Source: Proteiniclasticum aestuarii (GTDB lineage Bacteria > Bacillota > Clostridia > Clostridiales > Clostridiaceae). From it: DNA of 64,000 bases. Below the pieces are notes generated by a model. That model ran no database searches and had not been told where the DNA came from. It worked only from the letters and a program-made list of their open reading frames with translations. Each line of letters begins with the position of its first letter. Position 1 is the first letter of the stretch. The position numbers were made by a program, and so were the translations under genes. This document shows, one piece after another, positions 45,804-54,020 of this stretch. The DNA is taken from positions 1 through 64,000 of the forward strand of contig NZ_JAFNJU010000005.1 of assembly GCF_017368455.1 (NCBI RefSeq), written 5' to 3'.

Positions 45804-47194
45804 CTAAATAGAAAACCTGATATCCTCCCTTTGAGGTATGTGTAAATCAGGGGAAGGAGAAAGAGGAGCATCACTCGCGGATACTCCTCTTTCAGTCTTC
45901 AGGTAATTGGTGAGATGGTCCGTCAGCTTGATGTTGATGCTGTCCACCTCTCTTTTTTCATTGATGGTGATTTCTGAGATGATCATATGGAGAAGCCTCT
46001 TCTGCTTTTGCCTCGTCATATATATGGTCATGATGTCACTGAACTTCTGTAAGGTGTTTTTCACCAGCTCATAGGATACTTCATTGACCTTCTCTTGGTT
46101 CAGGATGATCTCCTGTTTATTTCTCATGTTGTGTAAGTTGTTTATTCTCTCATTGAGCTCATCATTTCGTTTTCTGAAATCCTCTTGGCTGATGATGTCA
46201 TTTTCGTTGCATCAAACAGCTTGGTCTTTCTTCTTTCCAGCTGCTGGAGATATTTAGAAATCTGTTCCAAGATCTTCTTGGCAGGATTGATTTTGTCATT
46301 TCTGTCCGTATTGAGCTTTGTCACGATGCTCTTCACCATTTTCTCAGAGGAGATCAGTTCTGTGATTCTGGAGAACACATACTCATTGGCCTTATCTACT
46401 CGGATGGTGTTACTGTGACATACACTGGTGCCTTTATTCTTCCAGTTACCACAAGCATAGTAGACAAGCCTGCGTTTTGTCCCATCTTTCAGGGTATTCA
46501 CAGTTCTGGCGATGACCATGCCAGAACCACATTCCGGGCACTTTAAGATTCCGGTGAGAGGATACTGACCATCGTAGATTCTAGCTGGTTTACCCTGGGA
46601 AGACTCAAAGAGTGCTTGGACCTGACTCCATGTGGTTTCATCAATGATGGGTTTATGGATACCATCCACAAGGATCGGATTCGCATTGATGTTCTTTCTT
46701 CTCTTTTCTGCCCAGTTTTGACGGATGTTATATCGAATTTTACCTACATAGAGAGGATTAAGAAGAATATCTCTCACACTGGACACAGAGAAGGAGTTTC
46801 CTTTCTTTGTCTTGAGTCCTTCTTTATTCAGCTGATTGGTGATGGATTTATAGCCGTTTCCCTGAATGAAGCTTTTGAAGATTCTCCGGATAATTTGGGC
46901 TTCCTTCTCATTGATGATGAGCTCTGTCCGCTTTTTCTTGGTGCCTTCTTCTGGAATAGGTATGAGGTCATATCCAAGGACAATACCACCACACCATTCT
47001 CCTGCTTTCGCTTTCGCATTCATACCCATCTTCACGTTCTGCGCTATGGTGCCTCGTTCAAACTCACCAATGAGGGCCATCATCTGAAACTGCATCTTTC
47101 CAGCAGGAGTACTGGTCTTAAAGGGTTCAGAGTAGGACTTGAAGGTGATATTGTTTTTCTCCAATGGTTTACTATCTGGCTTATAGTTTAGTTC
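45804..47194 (-). pseudogene. Large serine recombinase relic (N-terminally truncated and frameshifted)
   Basis: The remaining sequence begins inside the resolvase catalytic domain (SEPFKTSTPAGKMQFQMMAL, GEFERGTIAQNVKMGM). It continues through the recombinase domain (about 70-190 of the fragment), a zinc ribbon (LKCPECGSGM ... YYACGNWKNKGTSVCHS) and a coiled coil. The first hundred or so residues with the catalytic serine are missing, and a stop lies just upstream. Near 46200-46206 the frame shifts by one base at an A-run (ACGAAAATGAC), ending the main frame. The true C terminus continues in another frame (45804-46130). Large serine recombinases include the Ccr enzymes of SCC elements. This copy is dead. 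Confidence 0.85.
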
Positions 47195-47232
47195 TTAAAA
47201 ATTAATCTGAGTTTTTGCTCAGACATTAAAAG

Positions 47233-47273
47233 AGCATCTTGATCTCAGCGATGGGTACTGCAATCAAGATGCT
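47233..47273 (-). terminator. Terminator of the nuclease-helicase gene
   Basis: AGCATCTTGAT (47233-47243) and ATCAAGATGCT (47263-47273) pair over 11 bases. On the minus strand a CTTTTAATG tail follows. It lies just after the stop codon at 47285. Confidence 0.7.
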
Positions 47274-47284
47274 TTGAAATGACT

Positions 47285-49150
47285 TTAAATTTGCGTGCTA
47301 ACTAATCGAGATTTTAAGTGTTCTCTTAGATTTTCATCCTGACAGAATACATAGCAACCTTTCATGCCTCTACTTAAGAGAACTCTATAGATGTTCTTAA
47401 TATAGGTTGTTAGCTCAGTTGGTTTATTCTTTAATCCCTTCTTTCCTGCAGAGTCCTTATAGTCATCATAGGAACCATAAACCGTCATAGATATGGGGTC
47501 ATATTTCAGATCGTTGCCGATGATGACTCCAACATAATCGAATTCAAGGCCTTGGGATGTATGAATACAGCCGATCTGGCCAGCCTTATCCGGGTCGACT
47601 GCCCAAGAATAGGAATTGTTTCTGCTGTTCCATGGCATACTGAAATTGTAGTCTTCGATGACGATGTCATCTATTTCTGCATTAGAGTTTCCTTCTTTTT
47701 CTGATGTCCAGTTCCATGCGTAACCGGCTAAAAGTCTTGCTTTAAAGCCTTCTTCAATCCTTTGATCTATAGTGTCCTTGAGGTCATTGGGATTCTCGAC
47801 AAGCTTGAATTCAAAAGTTTCCTGATCCCAGCCGTCAAAATTCGCTGTATCTGAGATGCCGAGGGTATGCTCTACCCAGTTAAGAAAGCCTTCTGCTCCA
47901 GCACACCTGAACTGTGCGATCAATTCTACTTTTACTACTTCAGAACCATATTTTTCTGCAACTTCGATGATCTTTTCTACAGTGCCCTCATCATTAGGTC
48001 TGATTCTCTGAAAATCATCGATGAAGAACACATTACATCTTGAGGATCGAATCATGTCTTCCACCTGGCTCGCACCTTTGTACATATAAGTGCCTTTTCC
48101 TTTTAGTCGATGAGCTTCATCCACGATGAGCATATCGAATTCATCATCTAAAGCATTATAATATTTTCCGGAACCGGAAAATATCGCATTCAGTCTCTTC
48201 TTAGTATATTTCCTGCTTCCGCTGAGAGAAGAAATAAGTGCTTCTTTGAAGGAGGCATTCGGTGCTATAAACTGGATATTCATATCTTCATTAAGCAGCT
48301 TTACAAAAGCATTCATTGCAACAACGGACTTTCCAGTACCTGGACCACCATTAACGATGATTGTCTTTTTGCCTTCAGCATTCAGCGCATGTTCTATGAT
48401 GTTTGCGTAAGCCACTTGCTGTTCATCAAGTAGGGTATATACCTGATTTCCCTGAAACATGCTAGTAATATATTCCACGAATTTCTTAGATGGTCTGATT
48501 TTTCCGTTTTCAATCTGATAGAGGATTTCTTTACCGCTGCCCTTTCCGACATACTTTTTGATGAAAGCTTCCAATCTGTTTACGTCTCTAGAGAAGAAAA
48601 CAGGTGTGTCTTCTATGATTTCAGCATATTGTGAGCTAAGCAAGGGTTCAGGCTCATGTACCTGATAGTTATGCAGGTATGCACAGGAGTAGGACTGGAT
48701 GTTCTTTGTGTAGACAGCTTCATTCATATCAGTAATATATTTTTTGTAGGAATAAGCCTGATAGGATGGATGAGGTACATCGCGAACCGCTCCACCTACG
48801 TAAGTTGCGACCAGTTCTTCCTTATTTGTTGCATGAGCAGATTCCCATTGTTTAAGTTCTACAATTACAAAGTTTGCTTCATCCTTTTCATTGTGTCCTG
48901 TTACAATGAAATCAATTCGCTTGCTTGTTGAAGGAATATTATACTCTACAAGTACGCCGCAATCACCAGGTATGTCTGCTTTTCTTAGGGCTGTTTCCAT
49001 GAAACGGAGTGAATTGTTCCAGGATCGCTTCTCATTACTGTTGACCTTACGCCCGAATTTCTCTCGAAAGCCTTTTTCGATGTCGGAGACGATGGCATTA
49101 CTATCAACAGCATTTCGGAATCCTTCCACATCATTCTTGTAGATAATCAT
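47285..49150 (-). CDS. PD-(D/E)XK nuclease plus DUF2075 superfamily 1-type helicase
   Basis: The 621-aa protein combines a nuclease and a DNA/RNA helicase domain. The N-terminal part has the restriction-nuclease pattern D80 ... E98-x-K100 (RIDFIVTG ... FVIVELKQW). The C-terminal DUF2075 helicase has Walker A GGPGTGKS (268-275), DEAH at 344-347, VFFIDDFQRI and a late QGLEFDYVGV motif. Such fusions, including Schlafen-type relatives, are frequent in defence islands, but I do not know an assigned system for this one. It is in operon with a MazG-like gene, four bases downstream of that gene's stop. Start follows GAGGTGATTAC. Confidence 0.8.
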   Translation of the reverse strand: MIIYKNDVEGFRNAVDSNAIVSDIEKGFREKFGRKVNSNEKRSWNNSLRFMETALRKADIPGDCGVLVEYNIPSTSKRIDFIVTGHNEKDEANFVIVELKQWESAHATNKEELVATYVGGAVRDVPHPSYQAYSYKKYITDMNEAVYTKNIQSYSCAYLHNYQVHEPEPLLSSQYAEIIEDTPVFFSRDVNRLEAFIKKYVGKGSGKEILYQIENGKIRPSKKFVEYITSMFQGNQVYTLLDEQQVAYANIIEHALNAEGKKTIIVNGGPGTGKSVVAMNAFVKLLNEDMNIQFIAPNASFKEALISSLSGSRKYTKKRLNAIFSGSGKYYNALDDEFDMLIVDEAHRLKGKGTYMYKGASQVEDMIRSSRCNVFFIDDFQRIRPNDEGTVEKIIEVAEKYGSEVVKVELIAQFRCAGAEGFLNWVEHTLGISDTANFDGWDQETFEFKLVENPNDLKDTIDQRIEEGFKARLLAGYAWNWTSEKEGNSNAEIDDIVIEDYNFSMPWNSRNNSYSWAVDPDKAGQIGCIHTSQGLEFDYVGVIIGNDLKYDPISMTVYGSYDDYKDSAGKKGLKNKPTELTTYIKNIYRVLLSRGMKGCYVFCQDENLREHLKSRLVSTQI

Positions 49151-49154
49151 GTAA

Positions 49155-49490
49155 TCACCTCAACTCTGTATATTTTTTACTTGTCCCATATGCTTTGTCT
49201 TTCTGATACTTTTCTCCATTCTTCTTAAGCTTATGTTCGATAATTTCTGAGATATCTAAATTCAGTTTCTCTGCAAGTAGTATGGAGTAGATCAATACAT
49301 CGGCAATCTCTTCTTTCATGTTATCGAGCTTGTCGCTTTTCTCTAAGTCTGCTCCTGACCATTGAAATGTCTCAAGCAGTTCAGCTGCTTCGATACTGAT
49401 TGAGATGGCTAAATCTTTAGGGTTATGAAACTGATCCCAGTTCCTTTCATCTCTGAACTTGATAATCTTTTCTATTAAATCCTGATTCAT
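49155..49490 (-). CDS. MazG-like nucleotide pyrophosphohydrolase
   Basis: This 111-aa protein is an all-alpha NTP pyrophosphohydrolase of the MazG/RS21-C6 type. The metal-binding motif EAAELLETFQW with the later EEIADVLIYSILLAEKL gives the ExxE-x(n)-ExxD pattern. Such enzymes hydrolyse (d)NTPs or modified nucleotides. Its stop lies four bases before the nuclease-helicase start, so the pair is co-expressed. I chose ATG 49490, with TGGAGGATAT before it. Confidence 0.85.
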   Translation of the reverse strand: MNQDLIEKIIKFRDERNWDQFHNPKDLAISISIEAAELLETFQWSGADLEKSDKLDNMKEEIADVLIYSILLAEKLNLDISEIIEHKLKKNGEKYQKDKAYGTSKKYTELR

Positions 49491-49877
49491 ATATCCTCCA
49501 GTAATCAATAAATTATCTAATAATTCTTATTATAACTTATTTATCGAAAAATGAATAATTTGGAACGAAAAACGCATAATATACGATCAATAGTGTAAGG
49601 GATAACGTCAAATGATATAGATATTTGATTATATTTGAGTATCCATCTATATCTGAATAAATATTTAGAACGTAAATAATAGAATAGAACATTAGTGAAT
49701 GAAATGTTATTTCCTATATGTTGTATTAATTTTTAGAATATTCTATAATATTTTTGAGCAGAAGATTTTGATGTAATTTGATCATCATCAGAGCTGATGA
49801 TGACTAGAAGTATTACTAATTCCTACTTTGCCACGAGATGTATTTTGAATATGGAGTTTTAAGTAAGGGAGGTCAAT
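49491..49877. other. AT-rich divergent gap
   Basis: This 387-base gap lies between the MazG-like gene and the exonuclease-BRCT gene and is very AT-rich. It contains a palindrome (next entry). No clear consensus promoter was identified on either strand. Confidence 0.4.
49782..49803. promoter_or_regulatory. 22-base palindrome upstream of the exonuclease-BRCT gene
   Basis: TCATCATCAG (49782-49791) and CTGATGATGA (49794-49803) are perfectly inverted around AG. It may be an operator or a leader hairpin; no regulator gene is next to it. Confidence 0.4.
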
Positions 49878-51248
49878 ATGAAAAAAATCACATATTTTGA
49901 TGTGGAATATGCGAACCCCAAAAATAAATCTATTTGCCAATTAGGATTATTATGTGAAGATTATGATTCTGGAAAGCTATACTATCCAGAACAGAATCTC
50001 TATCTGAATCCACAAGATGGTTTTGATGATATTTGTGTTAAGATTCATGGAATTTCCTTTTCTAAAGTTAAGGATAAACCCTTTTTACCAGAGGTGTGGT
50101 CTGAAATAGAAAAATATTTCACTAACACCGTTGTTGTTGGCCACAATGTAGCTAATGCAGATCTTAATGCATTGGCAAGAAATCTAAAACGCTACAGTAT
50201 AGATATTCCTGAGTTTTACTATATCTGCACCCTTGATCTCGCTAAGAAATATGTGCCACCTTTTACTGTAGAAAATTACCGCATGGGTACACTTTGTAAG
50301 TACTTTGATATCGATATAGATTTAGAGCATGATGCTTTTGCTGATGCAAGTGCGAATGCAAACTTATTCAGAGCTTTGGTTAATAATTATGATATTTACA
50401 TTGAGGAGCATATTAGAAGATATGATTCGATTGAAATAAAAGATTTCGAACAGTTCATGGCTGCTCCATTAATCAGAAAGGCAATAATTGAATTTTATGG
50501 TATGGTGAAAGGGTTTTCCATTGATAATAAAATCACTATTACCGAAGCAAATTACATTAGAAATTGGAGAAATCAGTACTGTCTATATACTGGATCAGAG
50601 GAGTTAGCATCTATTATCGATGTCATTGATCGTATTCTAGATGATGGAGTCGTTACGCTAGAAGAATCTTTTAAACTTCAGAGTGTTGTTGGGCAATGTA
50701 TGGACATCATCTCAAAATCACCCGTAACTCTAGGTACGCAGGTACTAAATGGAATCATGAAGGGTATAATTATTGACGGGAAAATATCTACTGAAGAAAG
50801 CGAAAACCTGCGAAGTTGGTTGAGTGATAATAGTTTTCTCTCTGGACATCATCCTTATGATGAAATTATGTGTCTGCTGGAGGAAGCTCTTGCTGATTCA
50901 CTAATTACAGAAAAAGAATCGGAATATATTACTGAATCGATACAAAGCATTCTAAATCCAATTGAAGCGTTGAAGGTACAAGTCAATTCAGTTGAAGGGA
51001 AACATGTCTGTCTTTCAGGTAATTTTGCATTTGGAAGTAAGACTGATGTAAGTCAATATATTGTAAATCGTGGCGGAATCATTGATAACACAGTAAAGAA
51101 ATCAACAAATATTTTGCTGATTGGGAACCTTGAGTGTCAATCATACTCTAATGGAACTTATGGAAGTAAAGTGATTAAGGCTATCGAATATAATCAGAAA
51201 GGGTGCAATATTCAAATAGTGAAAGAAATAGATCTTATTGAGAAATAG
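49878..51248 (+). CDS. DEDDh exonuclease with duplicated helical linker and C-terminal BRCT domain
   Basis: The 456-aa protein starts with a DnaQ-like 3'-5' exonuclease (residues 1-170): D8 and E10 in YFDVEYA, D95 in HNVANADLN, and H151/D156 in EHDAFADA. The middle (about 196-360) contains two similar helical units: one includes GFSIDNKITITEANYIRNW, the other GIIIDGKISTEESENLRSW, an internal duplication with a TerB-like look. The C-terminal part (about 372-455) is a BRCT domain (KHVCLSGNF ... VNRGGIIDNTVKKSTNILLI). The combination suggests a DNA-end or damage-processing role. The ribosome site AAGGGAGGTCAAT is good. The gene is AT-rich compared with the chromosome. Confidence 0.75.
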   Translation: MKKITYFDVEYANPKNKSICQLGLLCEDYDSGKLYYPEQNLYLNPQDGFDDICVKIHGISFSKVKDKPFLPEVWSEIEKYFTNTVVVGHNVANADLNALARNLKRYSIDIPEFYYICTLDLAKKYVPPFTVENYRMGTLCKYFDIDIDLEHDAFADASANANLFRALVNNYDIYIEEHIRRYDSIEIKDFEQFMAAPLIRKAIIEFYGMVKGFSIDNKITITEANYIRNWRNQYCLYTGSEELASIIDVIDRILDDGVVTLEESFKLQSVVGQCMDIISKSPVTLGTQVLNGIMKGIIIDGKISTEESENLRSWLSDNSFLSGHHPYDEIMCLLEEALADSLITEKESEYITESIQSILNPIEALKVQVNSVEGKHVCLSGNFAFGSKTDVSQYIVNRGGIIDNTVKKSTNILLIGNLECQSYSNGTYGSKVIKAIEYNQKGCNIQIVKEIDLIEK

Positions 51249-51421
51249 AATAAACTGGAAAATAGTGTTTAATTAATACTTATAGGATGTTATCACAATA
51301 GTGTTAAGAATGATAAGGTGTCAGTAGAGAGAAGAAGATGCCGGAATGTTTCAACTACCTCTTGAGGATCAAGGTGGCTGGATGGGATATGTTTATTTGA
51401 TTAATACTAGCACACTCCAAC

Positions 51422-51448
51422 TTACTTATGGTATGGTTCTCCGTAACT
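51422..51448. repeat. att-like direct repeat B (rlmH 3'-end sequence)
   Basis: On the minus strand this encodes S-Y-G-E-P-Y-H-K-stop with codons TAC CAT AAG TAA. It differs from the 24-base 3' end of the rlmH-like gene at only two positions and lies in the same orientation. It shares the two codons before GEPYHK with repeat A. Confidence 0.75.
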
Positions 51449-51467
51449 ATTCTATCGGCGTAAGAAG

Positions 51468-51514
51468 AGACTAGTCATTTAAGAATTAGTGCTTGTTGTG
51501 GCTAGTCTTTTTTT
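51468..51514 (+). terminator. Terminator just inside repeat B
   Basis: AGACTAGTCA (51468-51477) and TGGCTAGTCT (51499-51508) pair with one G-T wobble and are followed by seven T residues. It could insulate the radical SAM unit from transcription entering from the left. Confidence 0.65.
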
Positions 51515-51886
51515 AGTTTTTATAGATAAACTGTCATGATCCATAGTGAGCTATCTTTTTAATTAATTGATAAGATTTTCATTAGATAGTACAATAATAT
51601 TAAGATTATTAATGTATTATTTTGAAGTCGGATTTATCTGTAATAGTTTATGCAAATGAAAAGACAATTATTAAAAGGTTATCTGTAAGGTCAACATTAA
51701 CAAGATTCTAAAGAGGTTTTAGAAGCAAACACGAAATTGAGTTATCATTTAAAGCAGGGAAATTTCTAGAGGAATTAGGTTGCTAATGGAATATATAGAT
51801 ACCGAGGGGTCCCTAGCAAAGAATATTAAAAAGATTGGAGATGTAATTCTGGATGCGTGTTAGTTGATTAATGGGGAGAGTGTGAA

Positions 51887-53242
51887 ATGAAGGTCGTGCT
51901 GATTAATTCGCCAATATATGATCGACTAGAAATTGAATCTGCAGGTAATGAGTATTTACCACCATTTGGTCTTGGTTATTTGGCGACAAAAATTCAAGAA
52001 AAAAATTGGGATGTAACAATCCTAGACACAATTCAATTAGGTCTAAATGTAACTCAAGTCGTTCAGAGACTCTATGAAATGGAGCCAGATATCATTGCTA
52101 TTAATATTTTTTCTGTTAATATTCCAGTTGTCAGAAGTATATTGGAGTCATATCAATCCAAAGCAAAGTTTATTGTTGGTGGACAATGTACAAATTTTAT
52201 TTATAATGAAATCATCAAATGGAATACTAATAATGAGCTAGCGGTAATTATCGGTGAAGGCGATTTGATTATTTGTGATGTGATTGAAGACGTGGTTTCT
52301 GAACCGCCAGTATATGAAAGTAAGACTAGAAAAGTATTTCAAGTACATAGTTCATCAAAGTATTTCCCAGCTGATATTAATGTTTTACCGCTAAATAGAG
52401 GATTACTAAATGAGGAGTTTGTGGTAAACTACTATGGTTTGAAAGAAAGAGCAATAATAACATCAAGAGGATGCATTTATGACTGTGCTTTTTGTGGAGC
52501 AGCAAAAAGCTTGAATCATAATAGAAAAATTAGGCTAAAAGATAAGGCTGTGGTATTGTCAGAGATTAATGATCTAATTCAAGTAGATCCGACGGTTCAA
52601 TGCATCAGAATATTAGATGATTTATTCTTAAGGAGCCTACAATCTATACGGGATGCAATTGAGATATTTAGTCAGTTTAATGTGTCTTGGAGAGCCATGG
52701 CACATATCAAAACGTTTGAAAATGTACCAGAAGAATTAATCGTTCAAATGAAGAAAAGTGGTTGTGTTGAATTGTTTATTGGAATTGAATCTGGATCTGA
52801 TAAAGTCAGGAAGATGATTAACAAATTAGGAACAGTAGATGAGATAAAGAATACCACTAGAAAAATATTAAAATGTGGAATTGACATTAAAGGATATTTC
52901 ATTTTCGGTTTTCCATTGGAATCTGAGAGTGATATGGAAATGAGTTTTAATGTTGCGACTACAATATACAGATATTCACAAAATTCTGATGGAAACTTTA
53001 GAACGAGTGTTTTTCAGTTTAGGCCATACCATGGCACTGCATTATTCAATGAATTTGTTGAACCAAAGTTAGAGTTGGATTATCAAGAAAATCATATTTT
53101 ATCTACATTGATTGAGAGAAGACATTTTAATATTCAGACTAAAAACTACAGTGAATGTGACGATAAAATATTATATGAGTTTATTTTTAAAACTAGTAAT
53201 CTAGGAGGAAAATATGATCAAGGAGATAATGAATTGCAATAA
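51887..53242 (+). CDS. B12-binding-domain radical SAM protein
   Basis: The 451-aa enzyme has an N-terminal cobalamin-binding-type Rossmann domain (about 1-140; INSPIYDRLEI, LPPFGLGYLATKI) and a radical SAM TIM barrel (about 185-400) with the [4Fe-4S] cysteines C196, C200 and C203 in GCIYDCAFC. The B12 motif DxHxxG reads D47-T-I-Q-L-G52, lacking the histidine, so cobalamin would bind without that ligand, or not at all. Relatives methylate or rearrange small molecules, nucleotides or peptides; the substrate is unknown. It overlaps the UDG-like gene by 29 bases, which suggests a joint function. The ribosome site is GGGGAGAGTG, with low GC throughout. Confidence 0.8.
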   Translation: MKVVLINSPIYDRLEIESAGNEYLPPFGLGYLATKIQEKNWDVTILDTIQLGLNVTQVVQRLYEMEPDIIAINIFSVNIPVVRSILESYQSKAKFIVGGQCTNFIYNEIIKWNTNNELAVIIGEGDLIICDVIEDVVSEPPVYESKTRKVFQVHSSSKYFPADINVLPLNRGLLNEEFVVNYYGLKERAIITSRGCIYDCAFCGAAKSLNHNRKIRLKDKAVVLSEINDLIQVDPTVQCIRILDDLFLRSLQSIRDAIEIFSQFNVSWRAMAHIKTFENVPEELIVQMKKSGCVELFIGIESGSDKVRKMINKLGTVDEIKNTTRKILKCGIDIKGYFIFGFPLESESDMEMSFNVATTIYRYSQNSDGNFRTSVFQFRPYHGTALFNEFVEPKLELDYQENHILSTLIERRHFNIQTKNYSECDDKILYEFIFKTSNLGGKYDQGDNELQ

Positions 53243-53765
53243 GTGCAATATGTGTAATAATCAGATACCATTATTAGATAAGGTGGAAGAGTGTGATGTA
53301 ATGTGGGTTGGACTTTCTGCAAAACTGGTTGATAATGTATTAGATGAAATCCCCTTATCGGCAACTACTAGATCTGGTAAACTAATTAGTGAAATGGAAT
53401 CTGAAGTACAAGGATGTAAGTTCTACAAAACTAATATAGTTAAGTGTCTACCGTTAAACAATAATGGTAAGTTAAGATACCCAACTAAGAAGGAAATGGA
53501 TCTTTGTATTGTCAATCTCAAGAGAGAGATTGAGATACTTAAGCCCAAAATCATTATCTTGTTAGGGAATAATGTTATCCAGTCAGTTGAAAAAAGCATG
53601 AAGGTAACATTTGATAAATTTAATGATTATGAGTATAAGCTATATAAGCATGGTGAGTATAGTTTTATGCCAATTCATCACCCTTCTTATATAAGTGTTT
53701 ATAAAAGAAAGAATAAAGAGACCTATATTGATGCTGTCAAAGAGTTGATTATCTTATCACTATAA
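53214..53765 (+). CDS. Family-4-like uracil-DNA-glycosylase homologue with Fe-S cysteines
   Basis: The 183-aa protein follows family 4 UDG order: an N-terminal cysteine cluster (C8, C11, C14), YKTNIVKCLP with C78, C98 in EMDLC, the KPKIIILLGNNV strand and a C-terminal HHPSY loop (H155/H156). C8/C11 or C11/C14 with C78 and C98 could hold a [4Fe-4S] cluster. Motif A, normally GEAPG with the catalytic acid, is replaced by VGLSAKLVDN. It is thus probably not a standard uracil glycosylase and may act on another base or only bind DNA. The start has an ideal CTAGGAGGAAAAT site inside the radical SAM gene. Confidence 0.7.
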   Translation: MIKEIMNCNKCNMCNNQIPLLDKVEECDVMWVGLSAKLVDNVLDEIPLSATTRSGKLISEMESEVQGCKFYKTNIVKCLPLNNNGKLRYPTKKEMDLCIVNLKREIEILKPKIIILLGNNVIQSVEKSMKVTFDKFNDYEYKLYKHGEYSFMPIHHPSYISVYKRKNKETYIDAVKELIILSL

Positions 53766-53781
53766 TGCATATAGATAATGA

Positions 53782-53834
53782 AATGAATCATCCACCTTCA
53801 AGGCTATATCTAACCTTAAGGTGGATGATTCATT
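53782..53834. terminator. Long hairpin after the UDG-like gene
   Basis: A stem of about 21 bases (left arm 53782-53803, right arm 53814-53834, CCACCTT/AAGGTGG core with one bulge) lies 16 bases past the UDG-like stop. The flanks are AT-rich, so it can work in both directions. Confidence 0.7.
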
Positions 53835-53996
53835 AATAATCCTAAATTCTGCCGATACAATCTAATTCAAAATACACATTCCCCGTTCTAACCGATGAAT
53901 TCAATTAGGGATTATAAGTGAAAGTATTCATGATAACTGTAGAGAAACCATAGTTCCTTCGCTTCCTCACCATACCTAAGGGCAAAATTTACGCCG

Positions 53997-54020
53997 TTAC
54001 TTATGGTACGGTTCACCGTA
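53997..54020. repeat. att-like repeat C: the 3' end of the rlmH-like gene
   Basis: This is the authentic 3' end of the rlmH-like gene, encoding Y-G-E-P-Y-H-K-stop on the minus strand. It would be the chromosomal attachment side of the island. In staphylococci SCC elements insert at the corresponding site in rlmH (orfX), at the ExYHK-stop codons. Confidence 0.75.

Larger units (their letters stand above)
51249..51886. other. 640-base AT-rich gap spanning att-like repeat B
   Basis: The gap separates the exonuclease-BRCT gene from the radical SAM gene. It contains repeat B and a terminator just to its right. The rest is AT-rich, and I found no convincing gene. A 43-codon frame crosses the repeat, but it is probably chance. 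Confidence 0.45.

Noticed and set aside
46142..47164. Serine recombinase as an intact, active gene
   Set aside because: The catalytic N terminus is missing and the C-terminal frame is shifted, so it is listed as a pseudogene.
51346..51474. 43-codon frame crossing att-like repeat B
   Set aside because: It has no ribosome site, and the repeat is better explained as an rlmH 3' end read on the other strand.
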